Assembly: GCF_949774925.1 (NCBI RefSeq)
Contig: NZ_OX458932.1
Location: 868,001 to 932,000 of the forward strand
From: Candidatus Methylacidiphilum fumarolicum
GTDB taxonomy: Bacteria > Verrucomicrobiota > Verrucomicrobiia > Methylacidiphilales > Methylacidiphilaceae
Reading direction: 5' to 3'
DNA length: 64,000 nt
Part shown: piece after piece, positions 42,196 to 52,629 of the stretch
Layout of the letters: each line of letters starts with the position of its first letter
How positions within the stretch are numbered: the stretch's first letter is position 1
The notes under the pieces: model-generated
The model's input: the letters and a program-made list of their open reading frames with translations, nothing else
Told to the model about the DNA's origin: nothing
Database searches by the model: none
Program-made: the position numbers and the translations under genes

Positions 42196-43581
42196 GTGTC
42201 AACATCTTTAGGTCTATATCAATCTGTTAAGTTGCATCAGACATTGTCGCCACAGATGCAACATTCTTTGAACATATTGCAGGCACCTGCAGTAGAACTC
42301 TCTACTCTTATCCAACAAGAGTTGCTTGCCAATCCGATGCTTGAAATTTCAGAAGAAAAGCCTTTAGAAAATCCTGATGCATTGTCGATTGATCAGTGGA
42401 TTCAGGAAGAGGAAAAATGGTACGAATATCTAGGTTCAAATTTCGAAGGATTCCAACGTTCGGTAGAAGATGAAAAAAGACGTCAGTTTTTTTTCGATTC
42501 ACAGACCGCTTCAGAATCCATGACTACCGAATTATCGAAGCAACTTGCTCTAGTTTGTAATGATAAAACCCTTTTAAAAGCAGCCAACCATATTATTGGC
42601 AATTTGGATGAAAAAGGTTATTTGAGAGCAGAATTAGAAGAAATAGCGACTGATTTAGGAATGCCATATAGTCTAATTGAAGAAGCCTTATCTTTAGTCC
42701 AATCTTTGGATCCACCTGGTATAGCTGCTAGAAACCTCTCCGAATGTCTTTTATTGCAACTAAAAGCTCAAGGGAAGGAAAATTCCTTGGAGTTCCGTAT
42801 TGTTAAAGAATGTTTGCCGCTTTTAGAAAGGAAAAAATTTAATGAAATTGCCAAACAGCTAAAAGTAAGTCTTAAACAAGTTCAAGAAGCGGTGGCTACG
42901 ATTCGCTCCCTAGAACCTTTTCCTGGTTCAAAGTTTGGGAATGATGAAAAAGAAAAGATTATTCTTGTAGACCTTATTATAGTGAGGGAAGGAGAAAGCT
43001 GGAAGGTATACTTCAATGAGGAATTGATGCCTCGGTTACGATTGAATCATTATTATAAAAACTTGTTGAGTGATAAAGACAAAGATCCCAGCTTGAAAAA
43101 TTATTTGAAGGAAAAAATGCGTTCCGGTCTCTTCTTGATCAAATGTTTAAGGATGCGGGAAAATACTCTTTTAAGGGTAGCCGAAGCAATCGTAGAGAGT
43201 CAGCAGGAGTTTTTTCAACATGGGCCTGGATTTTTGAAGCCATTGACAATGAGTGAAGTTGCAAAAAAAACTGGTGTCCATGAAACAACAGTTAGCCGCG
43301 CGATTGCTAACAAATATGTTCAGACCCCTTATGGAATATTTGAGCTTAAATATTTCTTTAATTCTGGATTTCAAAAAACAACTGGTGAGTTTGTCGCAAA
43401 TCAGACCATTAAAGAATCGATCGAAAGACTTATTCGCAACGAGGATCCTCAGGCCCCGTTGTCTGATCAACAGATCGTTGAGGCTCTAGCAAAGATGGGA
43501 ATAAAAATGGCCAGAAGAACTATCGCAAAATATAGGACTCATTTGAAAATCTTGCCCAGTCATTTAAGACGAAAAAGCTAA
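42196..43581 (+). CDS. rpoN: RNA polymerase sigma-54 factor
   Basis: Sigma-54 directs transcription from -24/-12 promoters and needs an enhancer-binding ATPase to open them. The 461-residue protein has a Gln-rich region I (LHQTLSPQMQHSLNILQ), an acidic linker, the core-binding domain, the helix-turn-helix (ETTVSRAIANKYVQTPYGIFELKYFF) and the RpoN box ARRTIAKYR (439-447). The start is GTG at 42196. Sigma-54 often controls nitrogen and envelope genes; no activator gene is in the window. Confidence 0.95.
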   Translation: MSTSLGLYQSVKLHQTLSPQMQHSLNILQAPAVELSTLIQQELLANPMLEISEEKPLENPDALSIDQWIQEEEKWYEYLGSNFEGFQRSVEDEKRRQFFFDSQTASESMTTELSKQLALVCNDKTLLKAANHIIGNLDEKGYLRAELEEIATDLGMPYSLIEEALSLVQSLDPPGIAARNLSECLLLQLKAQGKENSLEFRIVKECLPLLERKKFNEIAKQLKVSLKQVQEAVATIRSLEPFPGSKFGNDEKEKIILVDLIIVREGESWKVYFNEELMPRLRLNHYYKNLLSDKDKDPSLKNYLKEKMRSGLFLIKCLRMRENTLLRVAEAIVESQQEFFQHGPGFLKPLTMSEVAKKTGVHETTVSRAIANKYVQTPYGIFELKYFFNSGFQKTTGEFVANQTIKESIERLIRNEDPQAPLSDQQIVEALAKMGIKMARRTIAKYRTHLKILPSHLRRKS

Positions 43582-43704
43582 AGAAAGAGATGCAATGCTT
43601 GTTATTCAAACATAGAATTTCTACTAAGGGCTTTATAATTATAAAACGGCGCGGGAATACTCATTCCCTTTAGGGGATTGGAGTGAGAGCACCGCAAACT
43701 ACGG

Positions 43705-44075
43705 TTATTTGCCTTGGCATGCCGCGATGTAACGACGAATGACTTCTACCGATACTGCCCTAGCCGTTCCCACATAATAGGCTTGCGTCCATAGATTTTC
43801 CCGGCAACGAAGGGTCTTGAGCTTCGGGAAGCACTCCTGAGAGCCCCACGGGACGTGTAACCCTTGAGGGGTCCCACGATCGTTGAAGGCGACCAACGAG
43901 GTGGGACCGATACGAACAATGCACATGGTCGATATCCGTTTCCAAAGCTGGGAGCCGAAAGCCGTGTTGCCGGCAGCATTCGGCGAGCAGAGCCTTGCAG
44001 GCCGCCTTCACATCACCGAATAGAATTCTGCGACGGTATTTCGGTATCCATACAAAGTGATAGGCGAGCTGATAA
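43705..44075 (-). pseudogene. tnpA: Frameshifted TnpA of the IS605-type element
   Basis: Pieces in two frames give YQLAYHFVWIPKYRRRILF and DIDHVHCS (HUH motif). Then, in another frame, come LWTQAYYVGTARAVSVEVIRRYIAAC, which contains the catalytic Tyr. The frame changes at about 43920 and no proper start codon precedes the first piece, so the gene is dead. An intact Y1 transposase would be about 140 residues. Confidence 0.75.
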
Positions 44076-44116
44076 TGCCCCCATCATGTTTTTCCGGTTT
44101 GTCATGTATCAGTCAT

Positions 44117-45322
44117 ACTGCTATGCATAGTATCTGTGGAAGGGGTCCACATCCTATCCTTGAAGCGTATCTCCAAAAGGGAGGCTCTCCACCATCGGCA
44201 AGGCCAGGGGGAGGCGGCAAAGGTCTGGGTGGCGTGCCGGAACATGCATCTTAAGGCTCGCCAGATGAATGCGCCATGGCCCAGACGCGATAAATATCCA
44301 AAGCCACCGCCCGAGGATGTTACGCCTTGCATTCCCAAAGCGTCCAACAGGTCTTTCGCATCTTCGATGCCAGCCGTGGAAGCAGTTCGCAGGAACCGCC
44401 GCGATGGTCGCAGGGAAATCCGTTATCTATACAAGGACAAAGGCTTTTTCTCCCTGATGTGGCCAGCTCAAGCAATGGGACCAGAGGAAAAGCGGATCGT
44501 CCTCCCCATGGGATGAGGCAGGTCGTCTCTGAGATTGCCACGTCCAGCTTGGCTTTTGTGCAAATCCGCTTGCCTGATCGTATGGAATGGCCTGCACAAC
44601 GAATGGCACATAACCTTGGTCGAATCGGCAGCTGACTCGGACTCGCAAGAGACTACGGAGCGGTGTGTCACGGTGGATTTCGGTCAAATTCATTAGGCCG
44701 CCGTGGTCTCCAACGACGGCAATGCCCTGGTCGTTTCCGGGCGAAGAATGCGAATCATCAAACAGCTACACAGTAAGCGACTCGGAGAAATCCAGAAAAA
44801 GCGCTTCCGATGTAAGAAGGGTAGTCGACACGCTTACGCAAGCTTGGACGAGCCAGAGCGAAGCACACGCTGCTTCATAAACGCAGGATTTGCGACCTGC
44901 GTCACAAAGGTATCCGGAAGATCATAGACTTTTACCTGTATCATGGAATTCAATCCATCTTCACTGGTAACCCGGATGGGGCGCGCCGCGACGCCTGCGG
45001 ACGCCGTCACAGCCAGCGGATGAGCCAGTGGGAATACGGCAAGGATTTAGACTATTTGATACAGAAAAGAGAGCAAGTCCGCATCGCGTGCTTCACCGGA
45101 GACGAGGGGGTCAGGTCCAGCCGGTGTGCGGAATGCAGCCATCGCCATAAGCCTCGTGGGCGGAACTGGTGGTGTCCGAAATGTGGCTTTCAGGACCACC
45201 GGGATGTGGTCGGCGGCGTCAACAGGCACCTATTTGGCCTTTGGTCAGGTGGTGCCATTTCCAATGTGCATCGCGTATCTGAGACCTGGCCCTCTACGAG
45301 GGCGGGCCGCCAGGATGAATAA
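44117..45322 (+). pseudogene. tnpB: Degraded TnpB of the IS605-type element
   Basis: Only scattered pieces read as TnpB. One is SGRRMRIIKQLHSKRLGEIQKKR near 44740. Another, in a different frame, is the zinc ribbon CAECSH...CPKCGFQDHRDVVGGVN near 45120-45215. The last catalytic motif (DRDxNAA) reads HRDVVGGVN, so it is altered. Several frameshifts separate the pieces. Because the element is divergent, tnpA and tnpB shared a promoter region near 44100. Confidence 0.65.
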
Positions 45323-45410
45323 CCGGCAGCCTGGAAGCAGGTGTAGCCTGGACAACAGGCCAACGTTGTTTAGCTGAAGTACGGCCTCAAACGGCTATGA
45401 TTCGTCAGCG

Positions 45411-45427
45411 GGTTCCCCACGGGAACC
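45411..45427. repeat. Right-end hairpin of the decayed IS605-type element
   Basis: GGTTCCC and GGGAACC pair perfectly around CAC, and the flanking bases (GCG.../...CGC) extend the stem. It lies downstream of the tnpB remnant, where the transposase recognition hairpin of such elements is expected. Confidence 0.55.
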
Positions 45428-45483
45428 GCCCACAAGTCGTGCGTGCTAGCTAGAAGCTCACCAGTTTCAGCGGGTTGAAAGTG

Positions 45484-45696
45484 TCACTTTCTAATCAACC
45501 AGAAAATAAAACTTAGAATAATGCTAATAAGAATGGAAGTAGTAAGAGGAAAATAAAAAGTAAAATTGCCTTTTTCAATTTTAATATCTCCAGGCAATCT
45601 GCCTATCCATCCTTTTCCAAATCCAAGTCCAATGATTAAGCCTATAACAATGAGAAAAATTCCAAGAAAAACAAGAATTTTCCCGATTTCTTGCAT
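45484..45696 (-). CDS. DUF2905 family membrane protein
   Basis: The 70-residue protein is nearly all membrane: a first segment (LVFLGIFLIVIGLIIGLG), the conserved loop FGKGWIGRLPGDIKIEKGNFTFYFPL, and a second segment (TSILISIILSFIFWLI). This loop and arrangement are typical of DUF2905, a two-segment inner-membrane family of unknown role. ATG 45696 chosen; a TTG slightly upstream would add three residues. It is downstream of alaS on the same strand. Confidence 0.88.
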   Translation of the reverse strand: MQEIGKILVFLGIFLIVIGLIIGLGFGKGWIGRLPGDIKIEKGNFTFYFPLTTSILISIILSFIFWLIRK

Positions 45697-45782
45697 ATTT
45701 AACAATATTTATAAACCCACTTTTTAGCAACTGCGTGCATCCTTCTTCTTTAGAATAACGGAAATAAAACTGATACGGATCT

Positions 45783-48530
45783 TTATCCTAAAAACTCATT
45801 AATAGCTTTTCGGGCTTTTTCAAAAATAAGATTTAGATTGAGATCTTTTTTGTCTTTGCAACCCCCTTGGGCAATGGTGGCTGACCCTCCTCCTTTTCCT
45901 TCCAATGGAAGGAGAATCTTTGAAAGGACCGCTTTTGCTTGTATCTTTTGGGTTAAGGAAGGAGAAATCCCAACAAAAAAATTAATTTTCTCTTCCCACC
46001 GGCTAGAGAGCACCGCTATGCCTTCGACTCTTTTGTTTAGCTCATTCCAGAGGATTGGTAAATAGGAAGAAGGTTTTATTCCACAATCATAGAATATAAC
46101 TGGAACCGAGCCAAATTTTTCTGCCCTAGCCTGGAGCTCCATTACTTGACTTTTGGCTTCCAATCGAAAAGATTCTTCCTGTTTTTTTGCCTTTTGTTTT
46201 TCTTTTTCTCGAATGTCTTTTTCAAGTTCAGCAATTTCTTCGCTCCTCCTCTGGAAGAGCTCAATCAAGGATTGGAAATCCAACGACTCTGTAAACTTTG
46301 GAAGCTTACGTAAAGAAGGATCTTTGCTGAAAAGCAGATTCCATTTCCTGTCTTGTTCTTCTGCCTGTGCCTTTAAAAATTTTAACAGAGCTTTGCCGCA
46401 TGCTGCTTCTATTCTCCTAATGCCTGCAGAAACTCCACATTCACCAAGTATTTTAAAGTAGCCTAATTCACCGGTTGATTTAGCATGCGTTCCTCCGCAT
46501 AGCTCTTTTGAATAATTCCCAATGGATACAATCCTTACCTTTTCCCCATATTTTTCACCGAAGAGCTGTAAAATGCTTGGGTTATTTTTAATTTTTTCAT
46601 AATTTTCTTCTTCCCAGTAGACTGGATCATTAAGCTCAATTTTTTCATTAATAAGCTCTTCGATTGCTCTAAGTTCTTCTTTGCTGAGAGGGCCAGAATG
46701 AGCAAAATCGAATCTTAACCTATCAGGTCCTACATAACTGCCCCTTTGGAAAGTTTCAGGTCCGAGGACTTTACGCAATGCCCAATGGAGAAGATGAGTA
46801 GCCGTATGATGCGCGGCAATATTCTTTCGTCTTTCTTTGTCAACTTGAAGGAATACACGACTTCCCGGTTTGAGATCGTCAGTAAAGGCCAGTCTATGGA
46901 GATGAGCCCCACTAGCCGATTTAATGGTGTCAAGCACTTCAATTCTTTTCTGATCGACCAATATAAAGCCTTTGTCCCCTACTTGCCCTCCCATTTCTGC
47001 ATAAAAGGGAGTACGATCGAATATAGCACGGTTAGCAGAAAGCAAAGCGACAACTTCGGCTTCTGCTTCCAACTCCTCATAGCCCACAAATTCAGAGGTT
47101 TTTGTCAAGCTGACAATGTCTTCTTCGTGTGCTACAATCGATCTTTGTCTTTGCTCTTCCATGTATTGTTCAAAACCTTTAGTGTCGACACTAAAGCCAT
47201 GCTCTTTGGCGAGGAGTTGAGTTAAATCCAAGGGAAAACCATAGGTGTCATAAAGAATAAAAGCCTCTTTACCAAGTATTTCTTTTCTGTTTTCCGATAG
47301 CATCTTTTGCTTTATCTCCTCGAATACAGCCATGCCATGGGAGAGAGTTTTAGCAAAAAGTTCTTCTTCAGAACTAACAACTTCTTCAATTCGTCGTTGT
47401 TTATCGATCAGCTCAATATAGTAATGTCCCATGGTCTGGACAAGGGGATCGACGAGTTCAAAAAGAAAAGGAGGTTTTAGTCCAAGAACAAGACCAAATC
47501 GAGTGGCTCTTCTTAAAAGCCTTCGCAGGACATGCCCTCTACCCAAATTGCTTGGAAGGATGCCATCTGCAATAGCAAAGGCAATGGCACGAAGGTGATC
47601 AACGATAACCCGAAAAGCAATATCTTGCCGGATCGTTAAGTCCTGAACGGTATTCTCCGTTGGAATGGTGCCTTTATAGGAAATTTTTGAAATGTCTTCT
47701 AGTTTTCGAATAAGAGGAATGAAAAGGTCTGTATTGTAGTTAGAAATGGGAGCGTCAAACTTTTGAAAATAGGAGGTTCCTTTAAAAATGGCACAAATGC
47801 GTTCTAGTCCCATGCCTGTATCTACGTGCCTGGAGGGAAGCAAAGAAAAGGATCCATCTTCCTTAGCATCCAGCTGTATGAAGACCAAATTCCATATTTC
47901 AATACAGTAGGGACTGTTTTTATTGATTAAAGTTCCTTCAGAGTTGCCTTCTGGCGTAAGGTCAATATGAATTTCCGAACAGGGCCCACATGGTCCTGTT
48001 TCTCCCATCATCCAAAAATTATCCTTTTTTGACCCAAACTGGATGTGCACAAGAGGGTTAAGCCCGGATTTTTGAAAAAGCCCAAACCAAATTCTAAAGG
48101 AGTCTTCATCAAATTCAGCAGGATCTTCAGGGGCAGGTTTATAAACTGTTGCATAAATCCTTTCTTTTGGAATTTTCCATACTTCAGTCAAAAGCTCCCA
48201 GGCCCAATGGATGGCTTCGTTTTTAAAATAATCATTAAAGGACCAATTCCCCAGCATTTCAAAAAAAGTGTGGTGGTAGGTATCATAGCCAACTTCTTCT
48301 AAATCGTTATGTTTTCCCCCCGCACGGAGGCATTTTTGGCTGTTGGCCACTCGAGGAGGAACATAGGGGCATTTCTGTTTGCCTAAAAAAATGGGAACGA
48401 AAGGATTCATTCCCGCATTAGTAAAAAGAAGATTAGGGGATTCTGGTACAAGACTGGCTGAAGGAAGGATTGTGTGTCCTCTTTCTTTAAAAAAATCAAG
48501 AAAACTTTGTCGAATTTCATTCGAATTCAT
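45783..48530 (-). CDS. alaS: Alanyl-tRNA synthetase
   Basis: AlaRS charges tRNA-Ala. The protein has the class II aminoacylation core (IRQSFLDFFKERGHTILPS; FTNAGMNPFVPIFLG; TYHHTFFEMLGNWSFNDYF; MGETGPCGPCSEIH; GLERI). The editing domain follows with HTATHLLHWAL and CGGTHAKSTG, then a C-terminal domain with GGGSATIAQGG. The length (about 915 residues) is slightly above average. I start it at the ATG at 48530; a TTG at 48548 is also in frame. yebC is 30 bases upstream, so the two are likely co-transcribed. Confidence 0.97.
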   Translation of the reverse strand: MNSNEIRQSFLDFFKERGHTILPSASLVPESPNLLFTNAGMNPFVPIFLGKQKCPYVPPRVANSQKCLRAGGKHNDLEEVGYDTYHHTFFEMLGNWSFNDYFKNEAIHWAWELLTEVWKIPKERIYATVYKPAPEDPAEFDEDSFRIWFGLFQKSGLNPLVHIQFGSKKDNFWMMGETGPCGPCSEIHIDLTPEGNSEGTLINKNSPYCIEIWNLVFIQLDAKEDGSFSLLPSRHVDTGMGLERICAIFKGTSYFQKFDAPISNYNTDLFIPLIRKLEDISKISYKGTIPTENTVQDLTIRQDIAFRVIVDHLRAIAFAIADGILPSNLGRGHVLRRLLRRATRFGLVLGLKPPFLFELVDPLVQTMGHYYIELIDKQRRIEEVVSSEEELFAKTLSHGMAVFEEIKQKMLSENRKEILGKEAFILYDTYGFPLDLTQLLAKEHGFSVDTKGFEQYMEEQRQRSIVAHEEDIVSLTKTSEFVGYEELEAEAEVVALLSANRAIFDRTPFYAEMGGQVGDKGFILVDQKRIEVLDTIKSASGAHLHRLAFTDDLKPGSRVFLQVDKERRKNIAAHHTATHLLHWALRKVLGPETFQRGSYVGPDRLRFDFAHSGPLSKEELRAIEELINEKIELNDPVYWEEENYEKIKNNPSILQLFGEKYGEKVRIVSIGNYSKELCGGTHAKSTGELGYFKILGECGVSAGIRRIEAACGKALLKFLKAQAEEQDRKWNLLFSKDPSLRKLPKFTESLDFQSLIELFQRRSEEIAELEKDIREKEKQKAKKQEESFRLEAKSQVMELQARAEKFGSVPVIFYDCGIKPSSYLPILWNELNKRVEGIAVLSSRWEEKINFFVGISPSLTQKIQAKAVLSKILLPLEGKGGGSATIAQGGCKDKKDLNLNLIFEKARKAINEFLG

Positions 48531-48559
48531 CAACTTATTATTTTTCAAAAAGTTAATCG

Positions 48560-49306
48560 TTAATTCAGTTCTAAAAATTCTTGAGGCACATCGAAATTGG
48601 CATACACATTTTGAACATCATCTTGATCCTCAAGAACTTCTAGAAGGCGAAAAAGGGATTTGGCTGTTTCTTTATCGCTTAGAAGAATTGAATTTTTGGG
48701 CAAATAAACTATTTGAGAAGACTTAACAACAATTCCAGCCTTTTCCAAGCACTTGAGCAGTTCATCTAATTTCTCAGGAAAAGCAATCACTTCAATTTCA
48801 CCCTCTTTTTGTTGCACTTCTTCAGCCTCAGCTTCTACTGCTACTTCGAACACCTTGTCAAAATCGCATTTATCCTTTTCAATAAGAATTTTGCCCCTTC
48901 TTTGAAACAACCAACTAACGCTTCCAGCAGCACCCAGATTGCCTCCATATTTAGAAAAAAGATTTCGTATTTCGGAGGTGGTTCTGTTTCGGTTATCTGT
49001 TGCTGCTTCAACAAGAATGGCTATACCTCCTGGGCCGTAGCCTTCGTAAAGCACTTCTTCATAGTGACTCCCCGATATTTCTCCTGTTCCTTTTTGGATG
49101 GCTCGAATGATGTTTTCTTGAGGAACCCCTTCATCACGAGCAGTTGCAATAGCCCTCCGAAGCCTCGAATTGAATGCTGGATCTCCTCCTCCAATTCGAG
49201 CCGCTATAGAAATTTCTCTGGAGAGCTTACTAAAAAGCTTTCCTTTTCTTATATCAGATAAACCTTTCTGATGCTTGACCTTTGCCCAGTGACTATGTCC
49301 TGCCAT
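48560..49306 (-). CDS. yebC: YebC/PmpR family protein
   Basis: The 248-residue protein starts MAGHSHWAKVKHQKG, the invariant start of YebC-like proteins. It continues with the three-domain pattern: SRLRRAIATARDEGVPQENIIRAI, YEGYGPGGIAILVEAATDNRNRT, and YLPKNSILLSDKETAKSLF near the end. The family binds DNA or ribosomes; some members act as transcription factors and others relieve ribosome stalling at proline runs. Start and length are canonical. It is the upstream partner of alaS. Confidence 0.96.
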   Translation of the reverse strand: MAGHSHWAKVKHQKGLSDIRKGKLFSKLSREISIAARIGGGDPAFNSRLRRAIATARDEGVPQENIIRAIQKGTGEISGSHYEEVLYEGYGPGGIAILVEAATDNRNRTTSEIRNLFSKYGGNLGAAGSVSWLFQRRGKILIEKDKCDFDKVFEVAVEAEAEEVQQKEGEIEVIAFPEKLDELLKCLEKAGIVVKSSQIVYLPKNSILLSDKETAKSLFRLLEVLEDQDDVQNVYANFDVPQEFLELN

Positions 49307-49413
49307 ATTTGATCAATTGCGTTGTTTTTTAAACTACTTCTTTTATTATGCTTTGATAATTTAAATGTATTTAACCTTTATATATTAACCTACAAGGATA
49401 TTGGATGAAAGTT

Positions 49414-50550
49414 TTATAATCCCAACAGTTCCGCTTGCCAGGGACAAAGCTTATCATTTTCAATTAATCTTTGTCGAATCGTTTTAGGGTCCATGGCCAT
49501 TTCGCTTAAAAGGGCTTTAGAAGCTATTAGACCAGGATCTAAACCAAGGGAAGAAGCAATCTTGTTGCGTTTGTTTTTTAGTTCTTCAAATCTTTTGGAA
49601 GATTCTTTATCCATGAAGTAAAACGGTTTTGAGACGAGCGGTTCTTTGTGAGGCCCATTTTGTTTTCCTTTTTCTATCGCTTGCAATAGGCTATAACGGA
49701 TGCTTTTTTCTAGCTGTTTAACAGCAGGAATTTTTAAAACTGATTCCCCTTGAGAGGAGATGGAACTTATTTGAATGAGATCTTCAGTTCTTATGATTTT
49801 AAAAGGCGGAATGCCTTTTGATAGGGCTAGTTCTTGGCGCCATCGCTGTATTTCAAGCAGAATAGATTGACCAAACGGATCGAGTTTTTGAAATCCTTCG
49901 ATTCTTTCAGGATCTTTATATGGTGGTTTAGAAAGAGATTTTTCAATTTTTCTTCGAATTCTTTCACAGCTTTGTTCCATCCATTCAGATCTTCCTAAAC
50001 TTTTAAGAAGTTTTGATAAAATGTCCTTAAGTTTTTCAAGATAAAGGACATCTTTGGCCGTGTAATGAACAAGGGATAAGGGTAAAGGTCTTCTGGACCA
50101 ATCGGCTTTTTGATGTTCTTTGGACAATTTAACTTGAAAAAATAGGGAAACTAGATCAGCATAACCAACAGAATCAAATCCGCAAAGCTTAGCAGCGATA
50201 TGGGTATCGAAGATTTTTTGTGGCTGAGGGCATCCGGCCCTTCTTAGCATCTTTAAATCATAATCCATTCCATGACAAATCCACTCACAGCCACTGAGCA
50301 TTTTCCAAAGAGACGAGAGATCGCCTTTTAAGCAATCGACAACGGCAAGAAAACCCTCTTGGCATAAGGAAATAACGCAAAGTTTTTCTGGATAATGGTG
50401 AAGACTATCTCCCTCAATATCAATGGCGATTGGTTTTAAAGGATCTAATATGGATAAATATTCTTGGAGCGAATTGTTCTCCTCAATCCATTGTACTTTT
50501 CGATTCGTGGTTGAGAAAGAGAGCAAGTTTAATTGCTTATTTTGTTCCAT
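49414..50550 (-). CDS. rnd: Ribonuclease D
   Basis: RNase D trims the 3' ends of tRNAs and other small RNAs. The 378-residue protein has the DEDD exonuclease motifs AIDIEGDS, WICHGMDYDL and YTAKDVLYL (DEDDy type). An HRDC-like helical region follows in the middle (GQSILLEIQRWRQELALSKGIPPFKI). The C-terminal part is also helical. No nearby tRNA gene shares its strand. Start ATG at 50550, length typical. Confidence 0.9.
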   Translation of the reverse strand: MEQNKQLNLLSFSTTNRKVQWIEENNSLQEYLSILDPLKPIAIDIEGDSLHHYPEKLCVISLCQEGFLAVVDCLKGDLSSLWKMLSGCEWICHGMDYDLKMLRRAGCPQPQKIFDTHIAAKLCGFDSVGYADLVSLFFQVKLSKEHQKADWSRRPLPLSLVHYTAKDVLYLEKLKDILSKLLKSLGRSEWMEQSCERIRRKIEKSLSKPPYKDPERIEGFQKLDPFGQSILLEIQRWRQELALSKGIPPFKIIRTEDLIQISSISSQGESVLKIPAVKQLEKSIRYSLLQAIEKGKQNGPHKEPLVSKPFYFMDKESSKRFEELKNKRNKIASSLGLDPGLIASKALLSEMAMDPKTIRQRLIENDKLCPWQAELLGL

Positions 50551-50729
50551 TATTATCTTATAAAATAAAGACGAGCCATTTTAAGAAAAAGAAATTTCTT
50601 TTCTTTATAAAAAAATATCTATAGATTTAGATCACTTATCAAGGAATAAAACGACTTGGTGAACCGGGGTATATCTTTTTTTGGCTTTGAACAATAATAA
50701 AAGAAATAGGGAAGAAAAGAAAGATAAAG

Positions 50730-51917
50730 ATGAAAAGTTTTATACCAAGAGTTGAAAAGACATTTTCTGGTATGGAGTTATCTCTTGAAGAAATTAAACG
50801 CTATGGGCGTCATCTGATCATGCCGGAGGTAACTCTAGAAGGACAAAAAAAACTTAAAGCGGCAAAAGTGTTAGCTGTGGGGACAGGGGGACTAGGTTCT
50901 CCGCTGCTTCTCTATCTGGCCTCTGCTGGGATTGGAACTTTAGGTATTGTGGATTTTGATGTTGTTGATCATTCGAATCTGCATAGACAGGTCATTCATA
51001 AAACAAAAAATGTAGGAAAACCAAAAATAGAATCAGCTATCGAGACTATTTTAGAAATAAATCCAAATGTCAAAGTTGTACCCTATGAGATGGCATTAAG
51101 ATCTGAAAATGCCTTAGAGATAATCAAGGAATATGATTGTGTTGTTGATGGTACCGATAACTTTCCAACCCGTTACTTAGTGAACGATGCCTGTGTGCTT
51201 TTAGGCAAACCTAATGTGTATGGTTCGATTTTCCGATTTGAGGGACAATCTACTGTTTTCTGGGCTGAAAAGGGGCCATGTTATCGGTGCCTTTATCCAG
51301 AACCTCCTGAACCTGGAATGGTTCCAAGTTGTGCTGAAGGAGGAGTATTAGGAGTGCTACCGGGAGTTATTGGGGTTTTGCAGGCCATTGAAACAGTCAA
51401 ATTAATTCTTGGCATAGGCAAACCATTAATTGGTCGGTTACTTCATTTTGATGCTTTGCAAATGCGTTTTCGGGAATATGTCCTAAGAAAAGATCCTGAT
51501 TGTCCATTATGTGGGAAGAACCCAACCATAAAAGAGTTGATTGATTATGAAGCTTTTTGTGGCTTAAACAATCAACCGCCTGTGGATCTTAATAATGGCA
51601 TACCTTCCATTTCCGTTGAGGAGCTGAAACGAGCATTGGACAATGGAGAGGATTTTATTTTGATTGATGTTCGAGAAGAGCATGAATATCAGATAGCAAA
51701 AATTCCCAATGCTAAACTTATACCGTTGGGACAGTTGCATGCTAGGCTTCATGAATTAGATAGTTCTAGAAAAATCATCGTTCATTGCAAATTGGGCGGA
51801 AGAAGTATGAAAGCTTGTCGTATGCTTTTAAATGCTGGCTTTAAGAACATTTGGAATGTTCATGGAGGCATCGATGCATGGAGTCAGTTAATTGACCCGA
51901 CTGTTCCTCGCTATTAA
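50730..51917 (+). CDS. moeB: Molybdopterin-synthase adenylyltransferase with rhodanese domain (MoeB/MoeZ type)
   Basis: The enzyme activates the C-terminal Gly of a ubiquitin-like sulfur carrier with ATP and can pass sulfur to it. Residues 20-250 are an E1-like fold with AVGTGGLGSPLLLYLASAGIG (ATP loop), DNFPTRY, and two CxxC zinc pairs (CYRCLYP; CPLCGK). Residues 280-395 are a rhodanese domain with the active Cys in VHCKLGGRSMKA. This composition is that of MoeZ-type enzymes used for molybdenum cofactor, thiamine or cysteine synthesis. No sulfur carrier gene is adjacent. Confidence 0.9.
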   Translation: MKSFIPRVEKTFSGMELSLEEIKRYGRHLIMPEVTLEGQKKLKAAKVLAVGTGGLGSPLLLYLASAGIGTLGIVDFDVVDHSNLHRQVIHKTKNVGKPKIESAIETILEINPNVKVVPYEMALRSENALEIIKEYDCVVDGTDNFPTRYLVNDACVLLGKPNVYGSIFRFEGQSTVFWAEKGPCYRCLYPEPPEPGMVPSCAEGGVLGVLPGVIGVLQAIETVKLILGIGKPLIGRLLHFDALQMRFREYVLRKDPDCPLCGKNPTIKELIDYEAFCGLNNQPPVDLNNGIPSISVEELKRALDNGEDFILIDVREEHEYQIAKIPNAKLIPLGQLHARLHELDSSRKIIVHCKLGGRSMKACRMLLNAGFKNIWNVHGGIDAWSQLIDPTVPRY

Positions 51918-52629
51918 TAAGAAATAAGAGCCATTTCCTATTCTGGGCTCATCATAATATCCACTACCACTGCTGATTGAAGGTATCGGCATTGAGCCTT
52001 GCATGGTTGGGAAATAGCCTGAAATGTCTAGGGCAAAACCTTTTTCTTCTGAGTCGATTATAGGGACTTTCGATTGAGACTTTTGAGAATCCCCCATGGG
52101 TAAGTAGATTGTTGCTCTATTGAAATAGTTATCGATGGGTGAAGAACAGGGAGGAAATAGCACTTCAGTAACCGACAAGCTGATAAAGTGGATTGGCTAA
52201 AAAGCCTGAAGCACGGTAGAGGCTCTATTTTCAAAATGTCGGCCTTTGATTGGTCGATTGAAGCACAAAATAAATTTGGCTATCCCTAGGATAAAACGGT
52301 GCTAAAAGAATAAGGCCTTTTTTGAACTTTCAGTTGGTTTTAGTGTTCTTTTATAAATAGAGGGATGCTTGTCTTTTTTAATTTTTATCTTTTGTGATTA
52401 TTGATTGGCTTGTCGTTCCTGATTATAATTGAAAGAACAGATAAATGATCGCGAAAAAAGATACTTTTATTCCAGCTGGGGCAACATTAAAATTTAGGCC
52501 TTTTTTTTGCGAAAAAGGGAGGGATAAAAAGTTCGTTTTTATTCGTAATGATTTTTGATTTGTTATTTAACGAATGCGAATACTATTTTTTAATAACCAT
52601 TCCAATGAATGACTGAAGGGAGGTGGTTA
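51918..52629. other. Intergenic region between moeB and clpS
   Basis: This is about 710 bases without a convincing gene. A minus-strand frame (51888-52178) would give 96 residues starting MSVTEVLFPP but has no recognisable domain and overlaps the 3' end of moeB. The half near clpS is very AT-rich and likely carries its promoter. Confidence 0.4.

Larger units (their letters stand above)
43640..45455. mobile_element. GC-rich IS200/IS605-type element, decayed
   Basis: This 1.8-kb GC-rich block has a minus-strand tnpA remnant and a plus-strand tnpB remnant, divergently placed. A hairpin at 43660-43687 (CTCATTCC/GGAGTGAG) marks the left end. A strong hairpin, GGTTCCC/GGGAACC, at about 45411-45427 marks the right end. 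A much shorter relative sits at 58361-58700. Boundaries are approximate. Confidence 0.7.

Noticed and set aside
51888-52178. 96-codon minus-strand frame between moeB and clpS
   Set aside because: It overlaps the 3' end of moeB, has no convincing motif and no clear promoter or ribosome site.
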